Shown: positions 10,569-20,303, counted from the stretch's first letter. The stretch is DNA of 64,000 bases from Cytophagaceae bacterium (GCA_025455005.1 JALONH010000012.1:22171-86170); one strand, 5' to 3'. The notes: generated from the sequence alone by a model not told the origin. Made by a program: numbers and translations.

Positions 10569-11885
10569 TTAATTGAAGAAATTTTTAAATATATCATTAA
10601 ACACCGCATATAGCATTAAGGAGAATAATAATACCATACCCACTTTTTGTGCCCCTTCCAGGAATTTATCTGAAGGTTTCTTACGAGTAATGATTTCATA
10701 TAACAGAAACACCACATGCCCTCCATCTAAGGCCGGAATTGGCAGCAAGTTCATAAACGCTAATATCATGGACAATGTTGCCGTAAACGACCAAAAATGG
10801 GCCCAATCCCATTGACCGCCGTATTCTTTACCTATAGAAATAAAACTACCTACTGAGTTGGATGGATCTAATTCACCGGTAAACATTTTCGAAAAAGCCT
10901 TTACTTGAATAAATACAATGTCAAAAGAACTATACGTACCTTTAGCTATAGCTTCTAGAGGTGTATAGGTATGACTATTAAATTTCAACTCTGATTCTAT
11001 AGCAATTCCTATTCGTCCTTCGTCAGTCACAGTACACGTTTTGATCACTGTATCTTTGTCTCTAAGAATGGTTAAGCGAACATCTTCTGTTTTATAAGAG
11101 GACAAAGTCGATTTCAGTTCATGCAAATATTTTATGGGAGTAGAGTCAACCGCTATTATTTTGTCACCTATTTCTAAACCTGCACGCTGAGCATTAGATG
11201 CTTGATCGAATCCGCCGATATGAAAAGGCATCGCTAATTCAAAGAAGGATTCTTTTTTTTCTGAAATGATATCCAGTATATTTTTAGGTAACTGAATTGT
11301 GGTATCGTTGCCCATGGTACGGGTTACGGTAATTGTACTTTCGGATTGTAAAATTGCTGTTTTAAATACTTCAGCATAATCCCCTTGTACTAAGATTCCA
11401 TTAACCGCTTTTATTCGATCACCGGTTTTAAAACCCAATTGTTTGCCAATCGAAGTAGGTACAACACCATGTTTGTTTATCTCTTCAATTGTTAAATACT
11501 TTTCTCCAACAGACCAAAACAATACAGACAAAATAACAATAGCAGACAGCACATTAAAAATGATTCCACCTAACATCACGAACAATCGTTGAACTGCCGG
11601 TTTACTTCTAAATTCCCATGGTTGTGGTTCTTTGGATAGTGCGGTTGTATCTAATGATTCATCTACCATACCGGAAATTTTTACAAAACCTCCAAATGGT
11701 AAAGCACCTATGGAGTATTCTGTCTCTCCTTTTTTAAAACTGAATATTTTTGGGGGAAAACCGATTGAAAATTTTTCAACCCGCATTCCAAATAATTTAG
11801 CAAATAACATATGCCCTAATTCATGTACGCCGACCAATAAAGACAAGCCCAACACGAATTGAATGATCATTACGATTGTTTCCAT
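10569..11885 (-). CDS. rseP: site-2 zinc metalloprotease RseP
   Basis: Inner-membrane M50 protease that cleaves membrane-embedded anti-sigma factors or signal peptide remnants. The zinc motif HELGH lies in the first membrane segment (residues 21-25) and the second motif, LLPIPALDGGHV, near residue 385, both within hydrophobic helices. Two PDZ domains lie between them (around GVVPTSIGKQLGFKTGDRI and NAQRAGLEIGDKI). At 438 residues it is a typical length. It sits two bases after dxr, a pairing seen widely in bacteria (dxr next to the rseP homologue), which supports both calls. No anti-sigma factor gene is nearby. Confidence 0.95.
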   Translation of the reverse strand: METIVMIIQFVLGLSLLVGVHELGHMLFAKLFGMRVEKFSIGFPPKIFSFKKGETEYSIGALPFGGFVKISGMVDESLDTTALSKEPQPWEFRSKPAVQRLFVMLGGIIFNVLSAIVILSVLFWSVGEKYLTIEEINKHGVVPTSIGKQLGFKTGDRIKAVNGILVQGDYAEVFKTAILQSESTITVTRTMGNDTTIQLPKNILDIISEKKESFFELAMPFHIGGFDQASNAQRAGLEIGDKIIAVDSTPIKYLHELKSTLSSYKTEDVRLTILRDKDTVIKTCTVTDEGRIGIAIESELKFNSHTYTPLEAIAKGTYSSFDIVFIQVKAFSKMFTGELDPSNSVGSFISIGKEYGGQWDWAHFWSFTATLSMILAFMNLLPIPALDGGHVVFLLYEIITRKKPSDKFLEGAQKVGMVLLFSLMLYAVFNDIFKNFFN

Positions 11886-11887
11886 TT

Positions 11888-13057
11888 TTATACGTTTATT
11901 CCTTCTGCAACTTTTCTAGCTTCTTGATCTGTTTGAATATAATCTTCTAGACTAGGCTTTTCAATATATTTTATTTTGGATATAGTTTCCTCCACAACAT
12001 AAGGTATTTGAAGAAAGTTTATTTCTTCTTTTAGAAATTTAGCAACCGCGACTTCATTTGCGGCATTAAGGACGCAAGGTGTATTGCCACCTTTATCCAT
12101 AGCATAATATGCCAGTTTTAAATTACGGAATGTTTCCATATCCGGCGGTTCAAATGTAAAAGACGGGAAACGGGTAAAATCAAATCTTGGATAATCAACC
12201 AACCAACGCTCCGGATAAGTTAATGCATATTGAATGGGCAAGCGCATATCCGGTAATCCCATCTGAGCTTTTATAGAACCATCTTGAAATTGAACCATTG
12301 AATGAATGATGGATTGAGGATGAACGACCACATCAATTTGATGGGGCTCTAATCCAAATAACCATTTCGCTTCTATAACCTCTAATCCTTTATTCATCAA
12401 TGTAGCAGAATCGATGGTAATCTTAGCCCCCATTGTCCAATTGGGATGTTTAAGAGCTTGAGCTTTGGTTACTTGTTCTAACTCTTTTATGGTTTTGCCT
12501 CTAAATGGACCACCGGACGCAGTTAAAATAATTTTTTCTATAGGATTCCTAAGCTCGCCGGTTAGACATTGAAATATGGCAGAATGTTCAGAATCTACTG
12601 GCAGTATGGCTACATGATGTTCTTTTGCTAATGATGTAACTATGTCACCTGCTACAACTAAGGTTTCTTTGTTGGCTAATGCAATATGTTTACCTGCTTT
12701 AATAGCTTGAACCGTTGGGATAAGTCCGGCATAACCTACTAACGCAGTTACCACGATGTCTATACTATCCATTGTCACTACAGAGGCAAGAGCTGTAGCT
12801 CCTGTATACACTTTAATAGGAAACGATTCAAGTGCATGTTTAACTTTTTCATATGCCAGTTCATTACCTATAACGACTACATTAGGTAAAAATTCTATGG
12901 CTTGATGTATCAGTAAGTCGGAATTATTTTCTGCCGTTAATACTTCTACTTGAATTTTATCTTTGAATCGCCGAACAACTTCTAATGTTTGAGTACCTAT
13001 AGAACCGGTAGAGCCTAAAATTGCTATATGTTTAATGGATTCTGTTGACAAAGACAT
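11888..13057 (-). CDS. dxr: 1-deoxy-D-xylulose 5-phosphate reductoisomerase
   Basis: Converts DXP to 2-C-methyl-D-erythritol 4-phosphate with NADPH, the first committed step of the non-mevalonate isoprenoid pathway. The NADPH-binding start is AILGSTGSIGTQTLEV; the active-site regions ALANKETLVVAG, LPVDSEHSAIFQ, LTASGGPFRG and TMGAKITIDSATLMNKGLEVIEA are all present. At 389 residues it has the usual length. It lies 11 bp after the GH3 gene and two bases before rseP. The pathway is also represented by ispD in this window at 52780. Confidence 0.97.
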   Translation of the reverse strand: MSLSTESIKHIAILGSTGSIGTQTLEVVRRFKDKIQVEVLTAENNSDLLIHQAIEFLPNVVVIGNELAYEKVKHALESFPIKVYTGATALASVVTMDSIDIVVTALVGYAGLIPTVQAIKAGKHIALANKETLVVAGDIVTSLAKEHHVAILPVDSEHSAIFQCLTGELRNPIEKIILTASGGPFRGKTIKELEQVTKAQALKHPNWTMGAKITIDSATLMNKGLEVIEAKWLFGLEPHQIDVVVHPQSIIHSMVQFQDGSIKAQMGLPDMRLPIQYALTYPERWLVDYPRFDFTRFPSFTFEPPDMETFRNLKLAYYAMDKGGNTPCVLNAANEVAVAKFLKEEINFLQIPYVVEETISKIKYIEKPSLEDYIQTDQEARKVAEGINV

Positions 13058-13068
13058 GTATGGTGAAC

Positions 13069-14565
13069 TTAACTTCTAAATTTAATCAATTCTTCTGCAA
13101 TTTTTCTGTCATTGGATAATCGGGGGACTTTATTTTGCCCACCTAATTTACCTATTGAATGCATATATGCTTGAAAGCCTTGATTTCGAATTGGTATAAT
13201 TTTTAATGTGGATATTATTTTACCTACGATTAAATCATTGTAATAAATATTTAAACGACACATGATAGCATTAAGTGTATTTTCGAATTGAGAAAGGGAA
13301 TTCGGATGGGAATCAAATTCGATATACCATTCATGACAAGGCAATCCGGAAAGGGGAGCCACCATAGGGGCTACGGTATATTCCGTTACTTTTACCTCTG
13401 GATGTAATTGTAAGGCTTCAACCAATGCTTTATCGACTTCTTCGGCTATTACGTGTTCCCCAAAAGCAGATATATATTGGCTTACTCTACCGGTGACCAC
13501 TATACGATAGGGACGAAGGGAAACAAATTTTATTGTATCTCCTATAGAGTAAGACCACAGACCTGCATTGGTAGACAAGACAATAGCATAGTTTTTATTG
13601 AGTTCAACTTGTTGGATAGTTAACCGAGTCGCGTTCGGTTTGTTATATTCTTCCATAGGTATAAACTCATAAAATATACCTTGATTAAGCAATAATAAAA
13701 GCCCCTCGGATGAGGGTAAATCCTGAAACGCAATAAACCCTTCAGATGCGGGATAGGTTTCAATACTATCTACCCCCCCTCCTATTGTATCAAATAGTTT
13801 TTTGCGATACGGTGCCATATTAACACCACCATAAACCAACAATGAAAAATTCGGGAAAACCTCCTTCACAGATTTTCCGGTTCTTTGAACAATCCGATCA
13901 AAATACATCTGAACCCAGGGAGGTATACCACTGATTAATCCCATCGAATGTTGGACTGTTTCATCTACAATAGCCTCTACTTTTTCCTCCCAGTCTTCTA
14001 TACAGTTGATCGAATAACTTGGTAATTGATTTGATTTTAAATAGGAAGGTATGTGGTGATTCACGATACCGGACAATCTTCCGGTGGGTACACCCTTTAC
14101 TCCAGAAAGAGTAGGACTTCCGGATAAGAACATTAATTTATGATCTAAAAAAGATGCATTACCGGTGTGGTAAATATAATTTAACAATGCATTGCGGGCA
14201 GCGGATATATGGAACGGTATAGATTCTTTTGAAATGGGAATAAATTTGATTCCGGCTGTGGTACCGGAAGTTTTAGCTAAATAGGCCGGTTTATTGGGCC
14301 ATAGAATATTCGGTTTGCCTGATTTAATTTCATTGATATAAGGAATTAAATCTTCATATGTAGATACAGGCACTGCTTTTTGAAACTCTTCGTAGGTTCT
14401 TATTTGACTAAAGTTATGCGCTTTACCAAAAGCCGTATCTCTGGCATATTGTATTAAATAACGGAACCATTTCTGTTGAATGGTTTCAGAGTCAGATATC
14501 CATTTTTGTTGTTGGTAGACAACATATGAAGCAACTGGTTTACTGATTAAAGAGGCGATTCCCAT
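13069..14565 (-). CDS. GH3-family acyl-acid-amido synthetase-like protein
   Basis: A member of the GH3 superfamily, ANL-type adenylating enzymes that in plants join hormones to amino acids; bacterial members mostly lack an assigned substrate. Support: PVSTYEDLIPYINEIKSG, the ATP-binding AKTSGTTAGIKFIPIS near residue 105, ETYPASEGFIAFQD, YSIGDTIKFVSLRPYRIVVTGRVSQYISAFGEHV, and the C-terminal GGQNKVPRLSNDR. Its length, 498 residues, fits the family. It is the first gene of the GH3-dxr-rseP-LysM operon, which does not by itself reveal a substrate. The enzyme is probably cytoplasmic; no signal peptide is seen. Confidence 0.85.
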   Translation of the reverse strand: MGIASLISKPVASYVVYQQQKWISDSETIQQKWFRYLIQYARDTAFGKAHNFSQIRTYEEFQKAVPVSTYEDLIPYINEIKSGKPNILWPNKPAYLAKTSGTTAGIKFIPISKESIPFHISAARNALLNYIYHTGNASFLDHKLMFLSGSPTLSGVKGVPTGRLSGIVNHHIPSYLKSNQLPSYSINCIEDWEEKVEAIVDETVQHSMGLISGIPPWVQMYFDRIVQRTGKSVKEVFPNFSLLVYGGVNMAPYRKKLFDTIGGGVDSIETYPASEGFIAFQDLPSSEGLLLLLNQGIFYEFIPMEEYNKPNATRLTIQQVELNKNYAIVLSTNAGLWSYSIGDTIKFVSLRPYRIVVTGRVSQYISAFGEHVIAEEVDKALVEALQLHPEVKVTEYTVAPMVAPLSGLPCHEWYIEFDSHPNSLSQFENTLNAIMCRLNIYYNDLIVGKIISTLKIIPIRNQGFQAYMHSIGKLGGQNKVPRLSNDRKIAEELIKFRS

Positions 14566-14829
14566 AAGGTTGCAAATTACTAAAAGTAAACAAAGTTTAA
14601 GGGGTAAATAAAACTTTAACCAATCTTTTTGGAAATATTTAAATTACCGTCGATTTAAAAAAGGGTTTACAACTAATGGATGTGTATTTTTAAAGAATAC
14701 TCGCTTTATAAAAGTAAAGCTCCCCCCTTTTGATTTCGATTGGTAAAGAATAGAATGCATTAGTATGAAGTTCTACGTTTTTATAAAAAAATATGTATAC
14801 TTACAAACTATTTTATTGTTTAGATATTG

Positions 14830-15546
14830 ATGAAAAAAATATCCATCATAATTCCAGCTTATAACGAAGAAAGAACTATACATTTTATACTAAATAAAAT
14901 ATTGGAAACCTCATTAGAGTATGGGTATAGAAAAGAAATCATATTAGTAAATGATTGTTCAATAGACAATACAAAAGCCACCATTGAAAAATATATAGCT
15001 TCACATCCATTCGAAGATATGAAACTTTATAATCATGAGTTAAACCAAGGAAAAGGAGCCGCTTTACATACAGGAATAAAAATGGCAACGGGAGATATTG
15101 TATTGATTCAAGATGCAGACCTGGAATATGACCCAAGAGAATACAATACCCTAATTAAACCAATAGAAGAAGGATTTGCAGATGTAGTATATGGGTCTCG
15201 ATTTATGGGAGGTAAACCCCATAGAATTTTATTCTTTTGGCACACTATAGGGAACAAACTATTGACGTTTTTATCCAATATGTTTACCAATCTGAACTTG
15301 ACGGATATGGAAACATGTTATAAAGTATTTAAAAGAGACGTCATTCAGTCTATCCAATTAAATGAGAAACGTTTTGGATTTGAGCCGGAAGTAACTGCAA
15401 AAATATCCAAGATACCCAATATTAGGATTTATGAGGTAGGTATATCCTATTATGGAAGAACGTATGAAGAGGGTAAAAAGATAGGAATGAAAGACGCCTT
15501 TAGAGCGCTTTATTGTATTTTAAAATACAACTTGTTTAGTAGATAA
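14830..15546 (+). CDS. family 2 glycosyltransferase (DPM1-like)
   Basis: A GT-A fold sugar transferase, probably moving a sugar from a nucleotide to a polyprenyl phosphate or an envelope glycan. It starts [20 protein letters not shown], has the DCS and metal-binding QDADLEYDP motifs (Asp-x-Asp near residues 95-97) and the acceptor-site region [14 protein letters not shown] short hydrophobic stretch near residue 140 ([20 protein letters not shown]) is typical of dolichol-phosphate-mannose-synthase-like members and is not a full membrane anchor. ATG at 14830 is used rather than the TTG just before. It stands alone, divergent from GH3; acceptor and donor cannot be told from the sequence. Confidence 0.85.
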   Translation: MKKISIIIPAYNEERTIHFILNKILETSLEYGYRKEIILVNDCSIDNTKATIEKYIASHPFEDMKLYNHELNQGKGAALHTGIKMATGDIVLIQDADLEYDPREYNTLIKPIEEGFADVVYGSRFMGGKPHRILFFWHTIGNKLLTFLSNMFTNLNLTDMETCYKVFKRDVIQSIQLNEKRFGFEPEVTAKISKIPNIRIYEVGISYYGRTYEEGKKIGMKDAFRALYCILKYNLFSR

Positions 15547-15650
15547 GTTTCTATTTACAAATAGTCATTGTTTCCCTATTAAGACATACTTTTTATAACT
15601 TTATTTTAAAGTTTTTTCTATTTTTAATCTATAAATTTAATTGTATAGAT

Positions 15651-17078
15651 ATGTCTTTCAGAAGTTACTTCACTATTGTAGGGGTATCCATCCTTTGTAG
15701 CAGTATTACGGCCTTTGTACTCTATAATTATGTACAGCCTACCAACCAAGCATTTTTTCCTGAAACGTATCGTTCGAAGGCTCCGGCTTATACAACGAAT
15801 TATTCTACTATACCTACTTTACATACGGGAACAGATTTTGTAGCTGCTTCTGCACAAGCTACACCCTCTGTAGTCTTTATATCAACGACCGGCACTGCAC
15901 AACGAAATAATTGGTTTGATTGGTATTTCAATGGTAGTGCAGAACAAGTCATTTCTTCCGGCTCCGGCGTAATTTTCTCTGCCGATGGTTATATCATCAC
16001 CAACCATCATGTGATTCAGAGAGCGACTAAAATTGAAGTTATTCATCAACGGAACACTTATGAAGCTACCATAGTAGGTTCCGATCCCTCCTCTGATCTA
16101 GCGGTATTAAAGATAGAAGGTCGTTCCCTACCGGCTGTACGTATTGCCGCATCATCGTCGGTTCAGATTGGAGAATGGGTCCTTGCAGTGGGGAACCCAT
16201 TCAATTTAACCTCTACAGTTACCGCAGGTATTGTGAGTGCTAAAGGAAGAAACATCAATGTAGTCCATTCCCAATTCCCTATAGAGTCATTTATTCAAAC
16301 AGATGCCGCTATTAATCCCGGGAATTCCGGCGGCGCATTGGTGAACTCCAAAGGAGAATTGATAGGTATTAATACAGCCATATTATCCCGAACCGGAAGT
16401 TATGCCGGTTATGGATTTGCTGTACCCTCCGATATTGTGGTTAAAATTGTTCAAGATCTTATTCAGTATGGAATGGTTCAAAAAGCTTTTTTTGGAGCAG
16501 AGGTGGTAGAGTTGAGTACATCAAAATCCAAAGAGCTTAAAAATAATGATGTAAATGGAGTGTATATCGTTCAATTATTGCAACAAGGAGCTGCTTCAGA
16601 ATCAGGATTAGAATTAAATGATGTAATAACACACTTAGATAGTAAAGTAATTTCTACACGAGCTGATTTTGATGAATATATAGCACTTAAAAAACCCGGT
16701 GATAAAATTAGAGTGTTGTATAAAAGGCAAGGAGTTCAAAAAGAAACACAGGTACTATTGTACAATCAAGAAGGATCAACTGGTATTATTAAAAAAGAAG
16801 TATATAATTCAGCTTCATTAAATGCAGATTTTGAAGTAGTACCAAAGGTAGAGCGCGAAAAACTTGGTATTTCTTCCGGTGTTAAAGTACTTCAAGTCAG
16901 ACCCGGACTTATAGCTCGCATGGGACTTTCTGAGGGTTTTATCATTACATCCATCAATAGAGTACCGACAACAAAGGCAGAAGAAGTAGAAGACATATTA
17001 AGTAAAATAAAAGGCCGTGTTTTATTAGAAGGGATTCAACAAAATGGGGGTAAAATGATGTATCAATTTTACTTTTAA
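15651..17078 (+). CDS. HtrA/DegQ-family serine protease
   Basis: Periplasmic trypsin-like quality-control protease and chaperone. An N-terminal hydrophobic anchor or signal (residues 7-26) is followed by the protease domain, with catalytic His in ITNHHVI (residue 120), Asp in SDLAVLKI (about 151) and Ser in NPGNSGGAL (residue 226). Two PDZ domains follow: VNGVYIVQLLQQGAASESG and a shorter, divergent one near LGISSGVKVLQV. Length 475 is typical. There is no lipobox. It stands alone, ends in a terminator and converges with dnaA. Degradation of misfolded envelope proteins is the family role; the gene could equally be called degP or degQ. Confidence 0.95.
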   Translation: MSFRSYFTIVGVSILCSSITAFVLYNYVQPTNQAFFPETYRSKAPAYTTNYSTIPTLHTGTDFVAASAQATPSVVFISTTGTAQRNNWFDWYFNGSAEQVISSGSGVIFSADGYIITNHHVIQRATKIEVIHQRNTYEATIVGSDPSSDLAVLKIEGRSLPAVRIAASSSVQIGEWVLAVGNPFNLTSTVTAGIVSAKGRNINVVHSQFPIESFIQTDAAINPGNSGGALVNSKGELIGINTAILSRTGSYAGYGFAVPSDIVVKIVQDLIQYGMVQKAFFGAEVVELSTSKSKELKNNDVNGVYIVQLLQQGAASESGLELNDVITHLDSKVISTRADFDEYIALKKPGDKIRVLYKRQGVQKETQVLLYNQEGSTGIIKKEVYNSASLNADFEVVPKVEREKLGISSGVKVLQVRPGLIARMGLSEGFIITSINRVPTTKAEEVEDILSKIKGRVLLEGIQQNGGKMMYQFYF

Positions 17079-17092
17079 ACGAACAAAAAAAT

Positions 17093-17118
17093 AAAACCCG
17101 GCATGGCGTCCGGGTTTT
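17093..17118. terminator. bidirectional terminator (htrA / dnaA)
   Basis: Hairpin AAAACCCGG (17093-17101), loop CATGGCGT, CCGGGTTTT (17110-17118), with T-run to the right and A-rich sequence to the left. It lies between the converging htrA and dnaA. Confidence 0.9.
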
Positions 17119-17148
17119 TTATTAAGGATTACAAACAGGATAAAAAGA

Positions 17149-18564
17149 TTAAGATGATTTTAGTTTAATTTTTTTAATTAAATCTTGCATTGTAGCTCTA
17201 AACTTCTTGTCGGTGTCCATCAAATCACTAACGGAGGTTAGAGCATGGATAACGGTACTATGGTCACGCCCTCCAAAATGAGATCCAATGGATTTAAGGG
17301 ACATGTTAGTGTATTCTTTAGCAAAATACATAGCTACTTGTCGAGCAATAACAATTTCACGTTTACGCGTTTTGTCTTTCATTTGCTCAATTGTTACGCT
17401 AAAATATTCCGAAACAAATTTTTGAATATAATCTATATTCACTTCCGTATCTACATTCTGAACGATGTTCTGAATGATACTTTTAGCTAACTCTAAATCA
17501 ATTTTTCTACCACTTAGTGTATATTGAGCAATTAAAGAATTCACTACACCTTCCAAATCCCGCATATTGGTATCGATGCTGTAGGCTAAGTAATCGATAA
17601 CGTCTTCCCCCAGTTCAATTCCTTCGAACTGCATTTTCTTCCGAATAATTGCATTTCGAGTCTCATAATCCGGCACTTGCAAGTCGGCACTTAAGCCCCA
17701 TTTAAAACGGGATAATAAACGTTCTTGGAGACCTTTAATATCTTTTGGTGCACAATCACTCGTTATGATAATTTGTTTACCACTTTGGTGTAGGTGATTG
17801 AATATTTGGAAGAATATTTCTTGTGTTTTTTCTTTACCGGATAAAAATTGTACATCATCCAAAATTAACACATCGACCCCAAGATAATGATTCGTAAAAT
17901 CTTGAGCGTTATTGTTTTTCATAGCTTCTATGAACTGATTGATGAAGCGTTCAGAAGGGACATACAACACTTTTTTATCGGAAGACTGCTTACGTATTTG
18001 ATTTCCTATAGCCTGTACTAGGTGTGTTTTACCTAAACCTACGCCCCCATACACTAATAAAGGGTTAAATGAGGTAAGTCCGGGCTTATTAGAAACTGCC
18101 ATACCGGCAGAGCGAGCTAATTTATTACAATCCCCTTCAATAAAGGTATCAAAGGTATAATGTGGATTAAGGGTAGAATCTAGTATGGTGGTATCTACAC
18201 TTTTTGCATACATTTCATCTCGATGTTGACCCGGATTAACCGATCGAGAAATAATACTTCCTTTATGTAAGGAATGCATCGTATTTTTACGATTTTGATC
18301 CGACTTATCCACCAAAATTTGGTATTCTAATCGGCCGTCAGGCCCTAAGTAAAGATCAATAGCTTTTCGAAGTACATGAACATAATGTTCTTCTAACCAT
18401 TCGTAAAAGAATTGACTGGGCACTTGAATTGTTAATACATTGTTAATGAGCATTAAAGGTTCGATCGGTTCGAACCATGTCTTGAACGACTGCTCGCCAA
18501 CACATTGTCCGATGTACTGGAGACAGTTATTCCAAACTGATTTACAATCTTTTACATCAATCAT
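17149..18564 (-). CDS. dnaA: chromosomal replication initiator DnaA
   Basis: Binds DnaA boxes at the origin and melts it to start replication. Domain I is at the N terminus (VWNNCLQYIGQCVGEQSFKTWFEPI). The AAA+ domain carries Walker A GGVGLGKTHL near residue 172 and Walker B VLILDDVQFLSGKEKTQ. The C-terminal DNA-binding helix-turn-helix has the signature FGGRDHSTVIHA. It ends IKKIKLKSS and, at 471 residues, is full length. The gene is preceded by a 487-bp AT-rich spacer with DnaA-box-like sites. A promoter-like CATCTTTG lies at 18613-18620 (minus), one base off the TAnnTTTG consensus and about 48 bp before the start. Confidence 0.98.
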   Translation of the reverse strand: MIDVKDCKSVWNNCLQYIGQCVGEQSFKTWFEPIEPLMLINNVLTIQVPSQFFYEWLEEHYVHVLRKAIDLYLGPDGRLEYQILVDKSDQNRKNTMHSLHKGSIISRSVNPGQHRDEMYAKSVDTTILDSTLNPHYTFDTFIEGDCNKLARSAGMAVSNKPGLTSFNPLLVYGGVGLGKTHLVQAIGNQIRKQSSDKKVLYVPSERFINQFIEAMKNNNAQDFTNHYLGVDVLILDDVQFLSGKEKTQEIFFQIFNHLHQSGKQIIITSDCAPKDIKGLQERLLSRFKWGLSADLQVPDYETRNAIIRKKMQFEGIELGEDVIDYLAYSIDTNMRDLEGVVNSLIAQYTLSGRKIDLELAKSIIQNIVQNVDTEVNIDYIQKFVSEYFSVTIEQMKDKTRKREIVIARQVAMYFAKEYTNMSLKSIGSHFGGRDHSTVIHALTSVSDLMDTDKKFRATMQDLIKKIKLKSS

Positions 18565-19051
18565 AGGGTAATCGTTTTTAAAAATCTAGTTCCTTGTGGT
18601 AATAAGGGATGGCAAAGATGTTAAAAAAAAAATCACTAAAAAATAAGGGTTCCACCTTGACTTTTTCACTATGCAGAGTAACACGAATTTAACATTTAGA
18701 TAACATAAAAGTTCTTTTATTATTTATATTTTTTCTTGCTATAAATCAATTTTATACTGATGCTTACGCTCACTTAACGAAAGATTTTATTAACGTAAGA
18801 CTTTGCTTAAAACATGTACATTTTTAAGATGAAAATTGTAATAAGTATAGAATACTTTCAATCAAAATTCAACTGTTAGAATATATTTTGTACTTCTCTA
18901 GTGTAACCTAATTTAGTCCCACTTGATATAAAAGCAGTTAAAAGTTATGAACACCTTTTTTACAGGTTATCGATATTAAAGCAACAAATTGAAGCCAATA
19001 ATATACAAAAGTTATTCACACTATATACACTTCTTATATACGATGAATAAG
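18565..19051. other. candidate replication origin (oriC) upstream of dnaA
   Basis: A 487-bp, strongly AT-rich gene-free spacer between dnaA and the QueA paralogue. It holds one perfect DnaA box, TTATTCACA (19012-19020), a near match TTATGAACA (18945-18953) and a weaker TTATCGATA (18967-18975). TTATTCA (19012-19018) and TGAATAA (19044-19050) form an inverted repeat of 25-bp spacing, the right arm being a poor reverse box. Long A/T tracts (18622-18631, 18719-18733) could serve as unwinding elements. Location next to dnaA supports oriC; only one perfect box is a weak cluster, so a dnaA autoregulatory region is the alternative. Confidence 0.45.
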
Positions 19052-20245
19052 TTAAGGTAAGAGTAAACTACTATCGCCATAACTTAAAAATCGATACTTA
19101 TTTTCAAGCGCAGCCTGATAAATAACTTTCATTTTATCGATTGAAACCAAAGCTGCCACTAAACACATCAAGGTACTTTTAGGTTGGTGAAAATTTGTAA
19201 TAAGCCCATCAGAGATTGCAAATGTATACCCAGGAGCTATCATTATCGAAGTAGTAAACTCTACCGCTGACAACCCCCTTTTTTCCATTTCAATTTGTAA
19301 ATACCTCAACACCTCCAGCTTAGTATCCTTTTTAAGATCTAACTGCCAAACTAATTGTGGTACTTCCCAAGGTTCTTCCCAAGAAAGACTATTATTTTTT
19401 AACAATACTCCCAACCAATATAAACTTTCTATACTGCGCATCGACGTAGTACCAACAGGTATAATAGGTCCTTTCGATGTTAACCAAGTCTGAATGGATT
19501 GCAAGGGTATAATTACTCGTTCTCGATGCATGACATGTTCCATGATATTGTCTGCTTTTACCGGTTTAAATGTTCCTGCTCCAACATGGAGTAATACATC
19601 GGAAGTTATAATCCCTTTATCCTGTAGAGACTGCATTACCTCATCAGTAAAATGTAAAGCAGCCGTGGGGGCTGCTACTGATCCCATATCCCGTGCAAAA
19701 ATGGTTTGATAATTTTTTTCGTCTGAAGACTCTGTAGGTCTGTTTAGGTAGGGAGGAATGGGTAGCTCTCCAATAGCTTCAATGATTTCTAAAAATGTTA
19801 TTTCTAAATTTTCCCAATGAAACTCAATTATATGAATGTCGTCCATTGATTCTAGATAAGTAGCATATAACATTATATCGCTGCTATCCAATGTCACCCT
19901 TGAAGTTAAAACGGCTCCCTCCTTCCATCTTTTTTTATTCCCAATTAAACACTTCCATTGTACACTACCTTGTTTTCCTGTTGCAAAAGGCTCCAAACAA
20001 AAAACTTCGACTTTTGCACCTGTACCAGTAATGAAGTATAAACGTGCATGTATGACTTTAGTAGTATTAAATACGAGAATAGAATCGGGAGGCAGCACCT
20101 CGGGAATATCTTTAAACGATACATGTTGAATATCGCCTTTATGATAACATAACAACTTAGATTGATCTCTAGGTTGAACCGGATATCGGGCTATATAGTC
20201 GTCCGGTAGTTCATAATCATATGTTGATATATAAAATGCATTCAT
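19052..20245 (-). CDS. divergent QueA-family paralogue
   Basis: A homologue of S-adenosylmethionine:tRNA ribosyltransferase-isomerase (QueA), 397 residues against 348 for the canonical copy in this window (51650-52696). Shared motifs: YELPDDYIARYPVQPRD, FNTTKVIHARLY, YQTIFARDMGSVAAPTAALHFT, LLHVGAGTFKPV, GTTSMRSIES, LITNFHQPKSTL and YRFLSYGDSSLL. It has an extra segment of about 45 residues after GTTSMRSIES. The ATG at 20266 lies inside the fabI terminator hairpin, so the start MNAFYIS at 20245 is chosen. Whether it makes queuosine or acts on another substrate is unknown. It follows fabI on the same strand. Confidence 0.85.
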   Translation of the reverse strand: MNAFYISTYDYELPDDYIARYPVQPRDQSKLLCYHKGDIQHVSFKDIPEVLPPDSILVFNTTKVIHARLYFITGTGAKVEVFCLEPFATGKQGSVQWKCLIGNKKRWKEGAVLTSRVTLDSSDIMLYATYLESMDDIHIIEFHWENLEITFLEIIEAIGELPIPPYLNRPTESSDEKNYQTIFARDMGSVAAPTAALHFTDEVMQSLQDKGIITSDVLLHVGAGTFKPVKADNIMEHVMHRERVIIPLQSIQTWLTSKGPIIPVGTTSMRSIESLYWLGVLLKNNSLSWEEPWEVPQLVWQLDLKKDTKLEVLRYLQIEMEKRGLSAVEFTTSIMIAPGYTFAISDGLITNFHQPKSTLMCLVAALVSIDKMKVIYQAALENKYRFLSYGDSSLLLP

Positions 20246-20252
20246 GGTTGTA

Positions 20253-20280
20253 AATAAAAAAGCCATCGTAAAGATGGCTT
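20253..20280 (-). terminator. terminator after fabI
   Basis: On the minus strand AAGCCATC (20280-20273) pairs with GATGGCTT (20267-20260) around a 5-base loop and is followed by TTTTTATTTA. It lies 24 bp after the fabI stop and contains the rejected upstream ATG of the next gene. Confidence 0.85.
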
Positions 20281-20303
20281 GAATTCTTTAGTGTATTACT
20301 AGA

